From Abiotrophia sp938010525 (GTDB lineage Bacteria > Bacillota > Bacilli > Lactobacillales > Aerococcaceae): a stretch of 60,260 nt of DNA. This document shows, one piece after another, positions 1-7,602 of the stretch. The position numbers and the translations under genes were made by a program. Every line of letters starts with the position of its first letter. Positions within the stretch are counted from its first letter, which is position 1. The notes under the pieces are model-generated. The model searched no databases. It saw only the letters and a program-made list of their open reading frames with translations, and was not told where the DNA came from. The stretch covers positions 1 to 60,260 of the forward strand of contig NZ_CALLVK010000014.1 of the NCBI RefSeq assembly GCF_938010525.1. Direction: 5' to 3'.

Positions 1-235
1 TCGGATTATGGTGGTTATCAAGTCATACGCCTAGACTTCAACCCAAACTCACTAATAGTGGGGCGCATATTTGTTTTCTCTGGGCATCATGTTCACCCTT
101 GGTCGAAATTAGGTAGGTCTTAAAAGTTAAATTCTGAAAACCGTCTGACTTGGTCCCATTATCTCTGACCGCTGCCGAATAAAGATTCATATCAAGATTA
201 TCTGGCAACTAAATTTTGTATTGCATTGATAATAT
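1..235 (-). pseudogene. Decayed DUF4865 gene copy (5' part)
   Basis: This stretch is a diverged copy of the 5' half and upstream region of the intact DUF4865 gene at 670-1194; matching landmarks include the start region and its upstream flank. It cannot be translated: the position matching the first ATG is ATA (233-235), a TAG stop (209-211) follows after only MQYKI, and the arginine-rich region further on is shifted in frame. The window edge cuts off the rest. I read it as one half of a tandem duplication that has decayed. Confidence 0.75.
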
Positions 236-433
236 GATCGACCTCCTCAACTTATATCTAACCCTCGGTCCCTATTAATACCACTTTTCGAATAGTCTTT
301 CCTTTAATATAGCTGGGTTTGTAGGGGAAAGGAAATGATAGAACTTGTATTAATTGTACTATTCACGAAATGGGTTGTAAAGGCATTTATGTCTTCTATG
401 CTTATCCGTATTCAATAAAGCTATGAAACACGC

Positions 434-466
434 AAAAAAACGACCACCCTTACCAGAGTGATCGAC
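434..466 (-). terminator. Terminator, duplicate copy
   Basis: A stem CGACCAC/GTGATCG (one mismatch) is followed on the minus strand by a T-run. It is a near copy of the terminator at 1310-1342 and belongs to the duplicated Asp23 tail beside it. The next palindrome (TAATCAA...TTTGATTA) is also copied, with a mutated centre. Confidence 0.6.
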
Positions 467-502
467 TAATCAAGTGTTTGATTATAGTGAGGCTGGTTAA
501 GC

Positions 503-646
503 CTAGTTTGAGTTTGCTTCTTCTGAGCTACTACTGACTGCTTCTTCCGCCACTTCTTGGCTGGCTTCAGCAAGGTCTTCTGCCTTTTCCTGGACAGTTT
601 GAGCACCTTCTGCGACCGCGTCCTTGGCGTCATCGGCTACTTCTGC
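503..646 (-). pseudogene. Orphan duplicate of the Asp23 C-terminal tail
   Basis: Read on the minus strand this encodes an Ala/Glu-rich tail (AEDLAEASQEVAEEAVSSSS) nearly identical to the end of the Asp23 protein at 1374-2222. No Asp23 domain precedes it: upstream the reading runs into antisense-frame sequence of the DUF4865 gene at about 650-670. An 85-codon open frame (503-760) spans the junction but its first half is out of frame with any known product. It looks like the scar of an unequal recombination. Confidence 0.65.
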
Positions 647-669
647 GTATGGCGATTGCCTATGTCGGG

Positions 670-1194
670 CTATACCGAAATATGCAGGATCTCGTAGACA
701 TTCATACCTTGAATTTGATCCGGCAAGTTTTGGAAGAAATAATATTCTGAGCATTCCCATTTATCGGGGTTATAGATTAATAAGCGGGCTGCGTCCTGGT
801 CAGTGTCGCAGGAGAAGGTCAATTCCTGCATGGTGGCTGACTCTGGGATAGCTCTTTTGAGCTCTATGCAGTATCGCGCTGACAGGAAATCCTCACTTCT
901 TTGGAAGGATAAGGGAACCCCAATGGGAATCTGTTGCCAGCCAAAAGACTTGAGAATGTTGTCGTAGAAGCCCTGCCAAATGAATTGGTTCATCCCCTCT
1001 ACCCCACTCCACAAATAGAGGGGCGCGTATTGATTTACCTGGGCATCATGTTGGCCCTTGGTCGCAATCAGGTAGGCCTTAAAAATTAAATCCGGAAAAC
1101 CATCTGTCTTAGTCCCATTCTCTCTGACCCGCTGCCGGATAAGATTCATATCAAAGTCATCTGGTAACTGAATTTTGTATTGCATTGATAACAT
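670..1194 (-). CDS. DUF4865 family protein
   Basis: A 174-residue soluble protein without signal peptide or membrane segments. It starts with the family-typical MQYKIQLPDDFDMNLIRQRV, followed by an FKAYLI strand, APLYLW, and a WQGFYDNILKSFGWQ segment; I recognise this layout as DUF4865, a family without a firm function (inference from memory). The ATG at 1194 is preceded by GAGGTG at good spacing; ATG at 1185 would match most family members better but is too far from it. The last residues lie next to the truncated Asp23 tail, so the C-terminus may have been altered by the same duplication. Confidence 0.75.
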   Translation of the reverse strand: MLSMQYKIQLPDDFDMNLIRQRVRENGTKTDGFPDLIFKAYLIATKGQHDAQVNQYAPLYLWSGVEGMNQFIWQGFYDNILKSFGWQQIPIGVPLSFQRSEDFLSARYCIELKRAIPESATMQELTFSCDTDQDAARLLIYNPDKWECSEYYFFQNLPDQIQGMNVYEILHISV

Positions 1195-1309
1195 GGTCGT
1201 TCACCTCAACTTATATCTAACCTTCGGTCCCTATTATTATATCGCTTCTCCAATAGTCTGTCATTTAATCTAGTTGGGTGCCCTAGTTGATAGTCAAGTC
1301 TTCCTAGTC

Positions 1310-1342
1310 AAAAAAATCGACCACCCTTACCAGAGTGGTCGA
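1310..1342 (-). terminator. Rho-independent terminator of asp23
   Basis: Stem TCGACCAC/GTGGTCGA with a 10-nt loop, followed on the minus strand by seven T. It lies just downstream of the Asp23 stop codon. Confidence 0.8.
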
Positions 1343-1343
1343 C

Positions 1344-1361
1344 TAATCAAACGTTTGATTA
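1344..1361. other. 18-bp perfect palindrome beside the terminator
   Basis: TAATCAAACGTTTGATTA is a perfect palindrome placed between the Asp23 stop codon and its terminator. It could add a second hairpin to the 3' end or be a protein site. A mutated copy occurs at about 467-484 in the duplicated segment. Confidence 0.5.
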
Positions 1362-1373
1362 TAGTGAGGCTGA

Positions 1374-2222
1374 CTAAGCCCGGTTTGAGTTTGCTGCTTG
1401 TGAGCTACTACTGACTGCTTCTTCCGCTACTTCTTGACTGCCTTCAGCAAGGTCTTCTGCCCTTGCTTGGATAGCTTGAACGCCATCTTGAGCAAGGTCC
1501 TTAGCCTCTTGAGCTAGCTCTTTTGCGTCCTCAGTCGCCTCTTGGCCTGCCTCAGCAAGATCTTCTGCCGTGTCTTCAGCCACATGTGCTGCTTCTTCTG
1601 CAGCTTCTTCGGCTACATCCTTGGCTTGATCAGCTGTATCCTCGGCTGCATCTTTGGCCTGCTCAGCACCGCCACTAATGGCGTCCTTGGCCGCCTCAAT
1701 GCCTTGGCCTACTTTGCCTGTCACCGCAGCGATACCACTGCCAATCCCATCTTTGGCTTTTTCCAAGGTATGGGAGGCAAATTCGCCTGTGCTTTCAGCC
1801 ATATGGGTTACATGATCTTGCAGACTGACAGAATCAGCTTCTTGCTTGGCTTGAGTCTTGACTTCAAGGACCTTGAGATTGACATCAATCACGCTAAGGC
1901 CTGTCATGTTCCGAATGACATCGATCACTAAATGCTTGATGTCATGATATAAATCAGAAACGTTTTTCTTATATTCTGCGATGACATTTAAGTCTACACG
2001 CGCCTTTTCCTTACCAAGCACTAGCTTGACGCCACTGGTAAACTTGTCGGTGTTGACAATCTTGCCCGCTATGTTAGAGAAGAAGCCACCGTCAACTGCC
2101 AAGAGGCCGTCAACATTGGCTAGCGCCTGTCCAATCTGCTTTTTGATCGCTTTGCGATTGTAAGACTTGCCAGCAGGACTTGGATTGAGTGTCTTATCTG
2201 ATGTAGGTTGATTATTTGACAT
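1374..2222 (-). CDS. Asp23/Gls24 family envelope stress protein with long Ala/Glu tail
   Basis: Asp23-type proteins are abundant alkaline-shock/envelope-stress proteins held at the membrane by AmaP. Residues about 20-125 form the Asp23 domain (GLLAVDGGFFSNIAGKIVN, then VKLVLGKEKARVDLNVIAEY and NVKV-like strands). The remaining 150 or so residues are an Ala/Glu/Asp-rich amphipathic helix with repeated AEDxAE and AKDxAE motifs, unusual for this roughly 130-180-residue family; part resembles the protein at 3698-4036. It is followed by its own terminator and preceded by a DUF2273 and an AmaP gene on the same strand, the classic Asp23 neighbourhood. Confidence 0.85.
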   Translation of the reverse strand: MSNNQPTSDKTLNPSPAGKSYNRKAIKKQIGQALANVDGLLAVDGGFFSNIAGKIVNTDKFTSGVKLVLGKEKARVDLNVIAEYKKNVSDLYHDIKHLVIDVIRNMTGLSVIDVNLKVLEVKTQAKQEADSVSLQDHVTHMAESTGEFASHTLEKAKDGIGSGIAAVTGKVGQGIEAAKDAISGGAEQAKDAAEDTADQAKDVAEEAAEEAAHVAEDTAEDLAEAGQEATEDAKELAQEAKDLAQDGVQAIQARAEDLAEGSQEVAEEAVSSSSQAANSNRA

Positions 2223-2242
2223 ACCCTATCCCCTCTCTACTT

Positions 2243-2410
2243 TTATTTGCGAGTATTTTGAAGATACCAACCAGCTGCTGCGCCAGTTCCTACAAGCGCG
2301 ACAACAAAGATGGTTCTGAAAAACCCGATATTCAAAATGACAGTTGCCAAGCCAAGGCCAATGGCCCCTCCGAGAATAGGATAGGGTAGGTTTTTGATTT
2401 TCTTCATCAT
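2243..2410 (-). CDS. DUF2273 small membrane protein
   Basis: A 55-residue protein (MMKKIKNLPYPILGGAIGLG...) with two short hydrophobic segments (residues about 10-27 and 29-47) and a charged C-terminus. Its size, the GGAIGLGLA glycine-rich helix and its position between AmaP and Asp23 genes fit DUF2273, whose members accompany Asp23 proteins. Start ATG at 2410, after a weak GGGGTAAG; the gene ends 20 bp before the Asp23 start. Likely part of one envelope-stress operon with its neighbours. Confidence 0.75.
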   Translation of the reverse strand: MMKKIKNLPYPILGGAIGLGLATVILNIGFFRTIFVVALVGTGAAAGWYLQNTRK

Positions 2411-2421
2411 AAGACTTACCC

Positions 2422-3012
2422 CTAGTTCTCTAAGTTTTCTTGTGGCTGAGCTTCAAATGCTTGAGCTTTTTGGCTAGTTCGCTCTGCTGCAGTATTCAAT
2501 ACCTTCACATTGAGATAAATATTATGGTTCAAGCCCAAGTAGGAATTGAGGCCATTAATAATTTCCTTTTGTAAAGCGTTTGTTCTATTGACAACGTCGA
2601 CCCCTTGGTTAATGTCACCCTTAACGGTTACTTCACACTTTTTCTTGGTGAGTTTGACCTTAACTTTAGGAGAAGCCATGTAAGAGGCGGCTGCAATAGC
2701 CGACTTCACATGGCTTACGATCGCTGATTTTTTAAGTGTCAACCGTCCATTTGCCTCCGACAAGACCACTTGGGTGTAGTCTCGCGGATAGAACAAGATG
2801 ACAAGTATCGCAATGAGTGTCGCAATGGTCAGGACGAGAGATAACCAGAAGATTGCCTGGTTATAGTAGTACCCGAATGAAGACAGTTTGTTGAGGTACT
2901 CTCCTATCCAATCAAGATTGACATAGGACTGATTACGATACAAGTTAATCAAAAATAGAACAAGCGGTGGAATACACAGTAAGATGAGCAGAGATTTTTT
3001 AATTCGTGACAT
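2422..3012 (-). CDS. amaP: AmaP, alkaline shock response membrane anchor protein
   Basis: A 196-residue membrane protein with an N-terminal hydrophobic helix (residues 8-25), a second helix (about 52-75) and a cytoplasmic C-terminal half of Asp23-like fold (SEANGRLTLKKSAI, VKVKLTKKKCEVTVKG). AmaP anchors Asp23 at the membrane in staphylococci. It is followed by DUF2273 and Asp23 genes, 11 and 200 bp away, so the three probably form one operon. The Gln/Glu-rich C-terminus is variable in the family. Confidence 0.85.
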   Translation of the reverse strand: MSRIKKSLLILLCIPPLVLFLINLYRNQSYVNLDWIGEYLNKLSSFGYYYNQAIFWLSLVLTIATLIAILVILFYPRDYTQVVLSEANGRLTLKKSAIVSHVKSAIAAASYMASPKVKVKLTKKKCEVTVKGDINQGVDVVNRTNALQKEIINGLNSYLGLNHNIYLNVKVLNTAAERTSQKAQAFEAQPQENLEN

Positions 3013-3071
3013 GATAGTCTCCCTATACTCTATTTAATGTTATGTACCTGCTTGAGTTTCCTATCGGTTGC

Positions 3072-3311
3072 TTAAGCCTTTTTGCCAAGTAGTGCAGATA
3101 CGACTGCTACGACAACTACGGCACCTAATACAGATGGGATTAAAGCCATACCTGCAAGGCTAGGACCCCAAGACCCGAGGAAAAATTGACCAACAGAAGA
3201 ACCTACTAAACCAGCAAGTACGTTAGCCACGATCCCCATTGAACCGCGTTTTTTAGTGAGGCTACCGGCTACTAAACCGATCAAGCCACCTACGATAATA
3301 GACCAGATCAT
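3072..3311 (-). CDS. GlsB/YeaQ/YmgE family stress membrane protein
   Basis: A 79-residue, very hydrophobic protein with three predicted helices and the family pattern IVGGLIGLVAGSLTKKRGSMG near the N-terminus and a glycine/valine-rich end. These transglycosylase-associated-type proteins accompany Gls24/Asp23 operons in enterococci and lactobacilli. The ATG follows AAAGGAG closely. It heads the minus-strand group GlsB-AmaP-DUF2273-Asp23; the 59-bp gap to AmaP shows no clear terminator, so cotranscription is likely. Confidence 0.85.
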   Translation of the reverse strand: MIWSIIVGGLIGLVAGSLTKKRGSMGIVANVLAGLVGSSVGQFFLGSWGPSLAGMALIPSVLGAVVVVAVVSALLGKKA

Positions 3312-3697
3312 GATATTGCTCCTTTCGTTCAGAATTGAAATGTAAGGACTAATTTCCGCCTTACATCTTCAACCTTATCACAGAGAACTTTACAAATCAA
3401 GTTCAATATTCTTGTTCACTCTTTACCATTTTGACAACATTAGATTCTAAAATTTGAAACTAATTTAATTAATTTCACAAGTTGATACACCAAAAATCAA
3501 GCTACAGCTCATAATTCGATTGCCTTTATATTAGTTTATATGACATATTTACTTATATCGTTCTAATGGTCGTTTGATTTTTATGTGAAATCAAATTAGA
3601 AAAAATCAGTCTTAGGACCGATTTTTAGCTAAAGCACTTTCCAATCAAAATTTTCTGTGCTATACTAAGGTCATCAAATGAAAAGGAGGACATTAAG
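3312..3697. promoter_or_regulatory. AT-rich divergent promoter region between GlsB and the amphipathic protein gene
   Basis: This 386-bp gap separates divergent genes. The right part has a TATACT -10 box at 3661-3666 and AAAAGGAGG before the ATG at 3698. A hairpin with arms AAAATC and GATTTT lies near 3601-3628. The rest is AT-rich with no other gene or repeat that I can see. Confidence 0.5.
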
Positions 3698-4036
3698 ATG
3701 TCTGATTTATTGAAAGATTTGTCTAAAAAAGCTGGCGAATTTGGCGAAAAAGCCATGGATGTAGCTGGTGATGTCTTTGAAAAAACCAAAGAAGTAGCAG
3801 GTAACGCATTCGAAACAGCTAAAGATGTAGCGGGCGATGTTGTTGAAAAAGCTAAAGAACTTGGTGGCGCAGCTAAAGACAAAGCTGAAGACGTTGCAGA
3901 TGCTGCAGCTGACAAAGCTGAAGACGCTAAAGACGCAGCAGCTGATGTTGCTGAAGCGGCAGCTGACAAGGCTGAAGACGCTAAAGACGCGGCTGGCGAG
4001 GCATTACAAAACGCTGGCGAAGAACTCGAAAACTAA
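3698..4036 (+). CDS. Amphipathic Ala/Lys/Asp-rich repeat protein (LEA/YtxH-like)
   Basis: A 112-residue protein made almost wholly of a repeating roughly 11-residue amphipathic pattern (AADKAEDAKDAAADVAEAA), as in LEA-type and some Gram-positive stress proteins. No signal peptide or membrane helix. It has a strong start (AAAAGGAGG) and its own terminator, so it is monocistronic. Its repeats resemble the C-terminal tail of the nearby Asp23 protein. I infer a stress-related, membrane- or protein-protecting role from sequence type and neighbourhood only. Confidence 0.7.
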   Translation: MSDLLKDLSKKAGEFGEKAMDVAGDVFEKTKEVAGNAFETAKDVAGDVVEKAKELGGAAKDKAEDVADAAADKAEDAKDAAADVAEAAADKAEDAKDAAGEALQNAGEELEN

Positions 4037-4052
4037 TTCGATTTCGCAAAAT

Positions 4053-4083
4053 AAAAGAGAGGCACTCTGCCTCTCTTTTTTTG
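4053..4083 (+). terminator. Rho-independent terminator
   Basis: Stem AGAGAGGCA/TGCCTCTCT with a 3-nt loop and a T-run, directly after the amphipathic protein gene. Confidence 0.85.
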
Positions 4084-4134
4084 TATGAATTAGCTGAATG
4101 ATTGCTTCATATAGCCTATCGCTTGCCCCACTCC

Positions 4135-5334
4135 CTATGCCTGGCTCTCTTCTTTCCTTGCTGTCAACCCGCGCAAGGCCAGAAAAACTAGCATTGAGAT
4201 CAGCGTGAAGGCTATCCAGGTCTTACTAATGCCGATCAGATCTGACAGGTAGCCGTTGACGGTTAGGAGCAGACTGGACATGAGGGCTTGTAAGGAATAG
4301 AAGGAAGAGACAAGCGAGGTCCGCAGGTGATCCTGCTTGATGAGCTTTTCGTGGATATAGGTGATAATCATCGTCCCATTAATGCCTACTAAAAAGACGT
4401 GGAAGAGGAATAAATAAAGGAAGACCGGCAGATAGAAGCTGATTACCAGGAGGGTCACCACATCTAGCAGGAGGACCCGGTCAATTAAGGCCACCATATC
4501 CAGCTTCTTCTTCAAGAGAACCTTGCTGAGGAAGAGGTTAGATAGAATGGTGGAGACCCCTATCCCGATGATATAATAGCCCACGATGTATTCCTGCACG
4601 GCATCCCCCAGGATGACCTGCCACTGGTTAGAAGGTCCTAGGTCCAAGACGGCCGGGATAGAAAACATGATGAAGTAGAGCAGGATGCGGCTGTCTTTGA
4701 GCGCTTCTAATAGGTTGACCACGGTTTCTCGGTAGACCTGCTTAATCTGGCCCCAGTGGTTCTGACGCGGGCGCGGCTTGAAGACATTGGGCACCAGCTG
4801 CACATAGACCAATAAGCCAATCAAGATGGCCGATGCCACATAGAATGGAATGGCCGGGTTGTCTTTGCCCAGTAACTGCGCGCCAACAAAGCCGGACAAG
4901 AGGCCGAAGAATGGACCGATGATTTTTAGGTTAGAAAATACTTGCGCGATATCGTAAGGCGCATTGGCTTCCTTGATTTCATTGACAATCCAAGACTGCA
5001 GGGTCCCAGAGCTGAGGGAGACGGCTAAGCCGGTTAAGACAGCCGTCAGGATCAAGACGACAAGGTTGCGGGTCCCTGCCATGAAGAATAGGCCAATGGC
5101 CCGCAGGAGAAAGGACAGGGACATGACCCGCTTCTCCCCGATAGAATCGACCAAGATCCCACTGGGAATCTCGGCGACCATGGTGGTAGCCGTAAAGGTA
5201 GCTAAGAGCAGGCCAATCTCGGTCATGGTGTAGCCTAGGTAGATCAAGAGCAGGTAGGTCAAGGAGACAAACATCTGCTCCGCGATGGTCTCCACCGTCA
5301 TAATCAAATAAAAATTCTTAATTTTCCAATTCAT
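4135..5334 (-). CDS. MFS transporter, probable drug efflux
   Basis: A 399-residue polytopic protein with about 12 membrane helices. The loop between helices 2 and 3 has a degenerate motif A (GILVDSIGEKRVM), and helix 5 carries a GLAVSLSSGTLQSW segment as in antiporters. The substrate cannot be read from sequence. Its start overlaps the end of the DUF2087 gene by 17 bp, so the two are cotranscribed and the DUF2087 protein probably acts as its regulator. Confidence 0.75.
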   Translation of the reverse strand: MNWKIKNFYLIMTVETIAEQMFVSLTYLLLIYLGYTMTEIGLLLATFTATTMVAEIPSGILVDSIGEKRVMSLSFLLRAIGLFFMAGTRNLVVLILTAVLTGLAVSLSSGTLQSWIVNEIKEANAPYDIAQVFSNLKIIGPFFGLLSGFVGAQLLGKDNPAIPFYVASAILIGLLVYVQLVPNVFKPRPRQNHWGQIKQVYRETVVNLLEALKDSRILLYFIMFSIPAVLDLGPSNQWQVILGDAVQEYIVGYYIIGIGVSTILSNLFLSKVLLKKKLDMVALIDRVLLLDVVTLLVISFYLPVFLYLFLFHVFLVGINGTMIITYIHEKLIKQDHLRTSLVSSFYSLQALMSSLLLTVNGYLSDLIGISKTWIAFTLISMLVFLALRGLTARKEESQA

Positions 5335-5623
5335 GGGCTGCCTCCGTCTGAGGCGCTTGCCCTACTTGGGGATTGAGCTGGTAAGACTTACCGTAGTTAT
5401 CCCGGATCAGAAACTTGTAATCCACCAGATATCTCCGCATGGTCGCGAAATCCTCGTAGACTTCCTTGATCCGTTCATTGAGCTCAGGTTCGGTGAATTC
5501 CTGGGCATATTGCTGCAAGTGTTGATAGATATATTGAAAGACTTCTAGTCTATTTTTTTGTTTGCGCGGCAGGACATAGAACCTACCATCTCTCATATAG
5601 CGCGAAATACTCTCTTCAACCAT
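5318..5623 (-). CDS. DUF2087 domain protein, probable transcriptional regulator
   Basis: A 101-residue protein with the DUF2087 signature: LPRKQKNRLEVFQYI, then an acidic helix, then DFATMRRYLVDYKFLIRD. In other Firmicutes the domain often follows an ArsR-like helix-turn-helix; here it stands alone. The ATG follows AGAGGAGGCC. It overlaps the downstream MFS gene, which suggests it senses or controls the exporter (inference). Confidence 0.75.
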   Translation of the reverse strand: MVEESISRYMRDGRFYVLPRKQKNRLEVFQYIYQHLQQYAQEFTEPELNERIKEVYEDFATMRRYLVDYKFLIRDNYGKSYQLNPQVGQAPQTEAAHELEN

Positions 5624-5665
5624 GCTTTGGCCTCCTCTGTTTTCAATAAAATGCTACTTGTCTCT

Positions 5666-5694
5666 ATTCTATATGGCATTCTGCTAGATGGCAA
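5666..5694 (-). promoter_or_regulatory. Promoter of the DUF2087-MFS operon
   Basis: On the minus strand, TTGCCA (5689-5694) and TAGAAT (5666-5671) are separated by exactly 17 bp, about 45 bp upstream of the DUF2087 start. Confidence 0.6.
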
Positions 5695-5741
5695 GGGAGA
5701 GCGACAGTTGCCAGAAGCTAGAGCTAAATTTTTGCGCTAGA

Positions 5742-5771
5742 AAATAGCCACCGCTAGGTGGCTATTTGTTT
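5742..5771 (-). terminator. Terminator after the lysis cassette
   Basis: An 11-bp perfect stem AAATAGCCACC/GGTGGCTATTT with a 4-nt loop and a T-rich tail follows the endolysin stop codon. Confidence 0.8.
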
Positions 5772-5775
5772 TGTA

Positions 5776-6426
5776 TTAGCTTAGCAACTGGTTGACCCTA
5801 TCCTGCACGGTCTGATAATCATACCCCGCTTCAGTCAGCTCTCTAACCCGATCTTCCCCATTGCCATACTCGCCCCGAATCACATCCCAGGCTACCGCAG
5901 TAATGAGGTCGTCACTTGGTGTGGTGTCTTCCGATGATGCGGGGGCTGGCTCCTGACTACCCTGATCATACCTTGGTCTGGCGTAACCCGCAATGGCCTC
6001 ATGGTTCCAGTCATAGTAGGCGCGAGCTACACGGCCGTTGTAATTGCCTTCTAGGGTGCTAATGGAACCATCTGCTTGGACTCGCTCGACAATGCCAATG
6101 TGGTCGACAGGTCCGCCATCAAAATTGAAGATGACAATGTCTCCTGCTTGGGGCCAATCTTGCCCTAGCCAGATGCCTTGTTCCTGGAACCAGGCTAGGT
6201 GGCGTGGGACACCGCACTCTCGGCCGATTAGATGGCTGATGCCTGCTTCATCTCCACATACGGTGACAAAAATATCGCACCAGTCGTCTCCGTATTGGAC
6301 TTGGTAGCCTACAGGGATAGGACTGACTGAATTGTAGGCGTCTACCATAGCGAGGTGGTCGTCCGACCATTGACTGGTGCCTAGGTAACTCTGGGCAACT
6401 CTGATCAGTTTATCGGCCTGTCCCAT
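5776..6426 (-). CDS. Phage-type endolysin: CHAP amidase/peptidase plus CW_7 binding domain
   Basis: About 216 residues. The N-terminal 140 form a CHAP domain: Cys in DDWCDIF, His in GGPVDHIGIVE and a following acidic residue in LEGNYN make the expected catalytic set. After a short Pro/Ser linker the last 40 residues (VAWDVIRGEYGNGEDRVREL...) match the CW_7 wall-binding module of Cpl-7-type lysins. No signal peptide, so it depends on the holin encoded just upstream, whose gene it overlaps. I chose ATG 6426 over GTG 6435 on ribosome-site spacing; either is possible. Confidence 0.85.
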   Translation of the reverse strand: MGQADKLIRVAQSYLGTSQWSDDHLAMVDAYNSVSPIPVGYQVQYGDDWCDIFVTVCGDEAGISHLIGRECGVPRHLAWFQEQGIWLGQDWPQAGDIVIFNFDGGPVDHIGIVERVQADGSISTLEGNYNGRVARAYYDWNHEAIAGYARPRYDQGSQEPAPASSEDTTPSDDLITAVAWDVIRGEYGNGEDRVRELTEAGYDYQTVQDRVNQLLS

Positions 6427-6637
6427 GGTCGTCACCGCCCTTCTTCCAATAGTCTAGGCTGGACTTCTGAATGAGTGCGCCTAGGAAGACAGCGACTAGG
6501 TTAATGGTGGCCACTAGTTGACTGGTAGGCGCCCAGGCATAGAGGTCGCCCAAGCCTGAAGCTAGGACGGCCAAGGCGGGCAGGAAGATTAGTACTAGCC
6601 ATTTGAGCGCATCATAATATCGGTTTTCTAAGTTCAT
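6410..6637 (-). CDS. Dp-1-type phage holin
   Basis: A 75-residue protein with a short charged N-terminus, two hydrophobic helices (KWLVLIFLPALAVLASGL and LVATINLVAVFLGALIQ) and a basic C-terminus. This is the layout of the Dp-1-like holin family, which forms the pore releasing the endolysin. Overlaps the endolysin gene and follows the upstream small membrane-protein gene by 4 bp: a compact lysis module. Confidence 0.8.
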   Translation of the reverse strand: MNLENRYYDALKWLVLIFLPALAVLASGLGDLYAWAPTSQLVATINLVAVFLGALIQKSSLDYWKKGGDDHGTGR

Positions 6638-6641
6638 TTAC

Positions 6642-6872
6642 TTACTTCCTTTCTTCTAGTAGGGTCTCAATCTTGGTTATGCGCAGATCCATTGAAGCTA
6701 GGCGGTCGTCGATGGTCTTGACCACTAGCTTATTCGCCTCAATCTCTAGCTGCATCTCATCTATGCGGAGGATGAGGCTCTGGATGGCAGTAATGAGGTT
6801 GACTAGCTTGCTAATCAGGGTGATCACTGCCACCGTTGCCGATGCCAAGCCTCCAATTTCTAATAAGCTCAT
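6642..6872 (-). CDS. Small membrane/coiled-coil phage-type protein
   Basis: About 76 residues: a single N-terminal hydrophobic helix (LASATVAVITLISKLVNLI) followed by a predicted coiled coil (IDEMQLEIEANKLVVKTIDDRL...). Proteins of this layout commonly sit just upstream of holin genes in Firmicute phages; I cannot assign a precise function. ATG 6872 has GAGGAG at suitable spacing; ATG 6881 overlaps that site, so the shorter form is preferred. Confidence 0.65.
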   Translation of the reverse strand: MSLLEIGGLASATVAVITLISKLVNLITAIQSLILRIDEMQLEIEANKLVVKTIDDRLASMDLRITKIETLLEERK

Positions 6873-6904
6873 CCGGCTCATCTCCTCTCTTTATATATGA
6901 ATAA

Positions 6905-6925
6905 GGGACCCGCTCCACGGGTCCC
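6905..6925 (-). terminator. Hairpin between DUF2922 and the lysis genes
   Basis: GGGACCCG/CGGGTCCC with a 5-nt loop, followed on the minus strand by TTATT rather than a full T-run. Next to it GCACC/GGTGC forms a second small hairpin. It may partly terminate or mark a processing point between the DUF2922 gene and the lysis genes. Confidence 0.5.
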
Positions 6926-6943
6926 CTGCACCTACGGTGCTTG

Positions 6944-7186
6944 TTAGTTCTCTGCCTTGTAGATTTCTTCTACGGATCGTGTCACCATGTTGGCGTTCTT
7001 GGCGCTAGCATATTGGTCGACGCTGTCCTTCTCGAAGATGTTCTTGGCCACGATGGTCTCCATAGCGGACTTAACCGTGTTGGCATCTAAGTTGTCCTTG
7101 GCGTGGGCTAGACTGATCTTCTTGGACTTGCCGTCGGCTGCCTTGAAGTTGAGGTCTAGCTTCTTGGTTGTTTTGACTTCTGCCAT
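6944..7186 (-). CDS. DUF2922 family protein
   Basis: An 80-residue soluble protein (TTKKLDLNFKAADGKSKKISLAHAKDNL...) fitting DUF2922, small beta-rich proteins usually encoded beside DUF1659 in Firmicutes. The ATG follows an AAGAAAGGAG region. The pair here lies directly upstream of holin and endolysin genes. No function is established for the family as far as I know. Confidence 0.75.
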   Translation of the reverse strand: MAEVKTTKKLDLNFKAADGKSKKISLAHAKDNLDANTVKSAMETIVAKNIFEKDSVDQYASAKNANMVTRSVEEIYKAEN

Positions 7187-7230
7187 TGTGGGTGGCTCCT
7201 TTCTTCTAATTTAGTGAGTAGTTGCTAGGC

Positions 7231-7428
7231 CTAGTTGTAGGCGTAGACTTCAGTGACTTTGGTTTCAGTGATTGGGTGCTTAACCAGTGTCCCCACTGCA
7301 TCGCGCACCGCCGTCACATCTTCAGTAGAGGCGTTAGCCACCACATGACCTAGGCTGACGTTCTCCTTCTTCTTGTTCTCGTCGATAGAGGTCATTTGGA
7401 GGGTGCCCTTAACGAATGATCGTGCCAT
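7231..7428 (-). CDS. DUF1659 family protein
   Basis: A 65-residue soluble protein (FVKGTLQMTSIDENKKKENVSLGHV...) fitting DUF1659, the usual partner of DUF2922. Both end in a similar acidic/aromatic segment (VEEIYKAEN; VTEVYAYN), suggesting related folds. AAAGGAGCG lies upstream. It is the first gene of the minus-strand group that ends with the endolysin. Confidence 0.75.
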   Translation of the reverse strand: MARSFVKGTLQMTSIDENKKKENVSLGHVVANASTEDVTAVRDAVGTLVKHPITETKVTEVYAYN

Positions 7429-7602
7429 TGTAATTCGCTCCTTTGCTTTGATTTGTAGCTACATATATAAATAGGGTCTGAGCGCCCCCTTTCTACGTGC
7501 TCACTTAGGCACTACTTGTCTTTTTCTAAAAGAATTATCGTGAGCCTGGCCTGGTTCCTTGCAAAGCTCCCAGTTTTCTGACCTATTCCTTAGTTTCTGA
7601 CC

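Noticed and set aside
503..760. An 85-codon hybrid frame as a real gene
   Set aside because: Its first half is an antisense-frame reading of the DUF4865 gene and its second half a copied Asp23 tail; no ribosome site precedes it.
5558..5740. Plus-strand 60-codon frame between the DUF2087 gene and the lysis cassette terminator
   Set aside because: It overlaps the DUF2087 promoter and gene antisense, and has no ribosome site or recognisable content.
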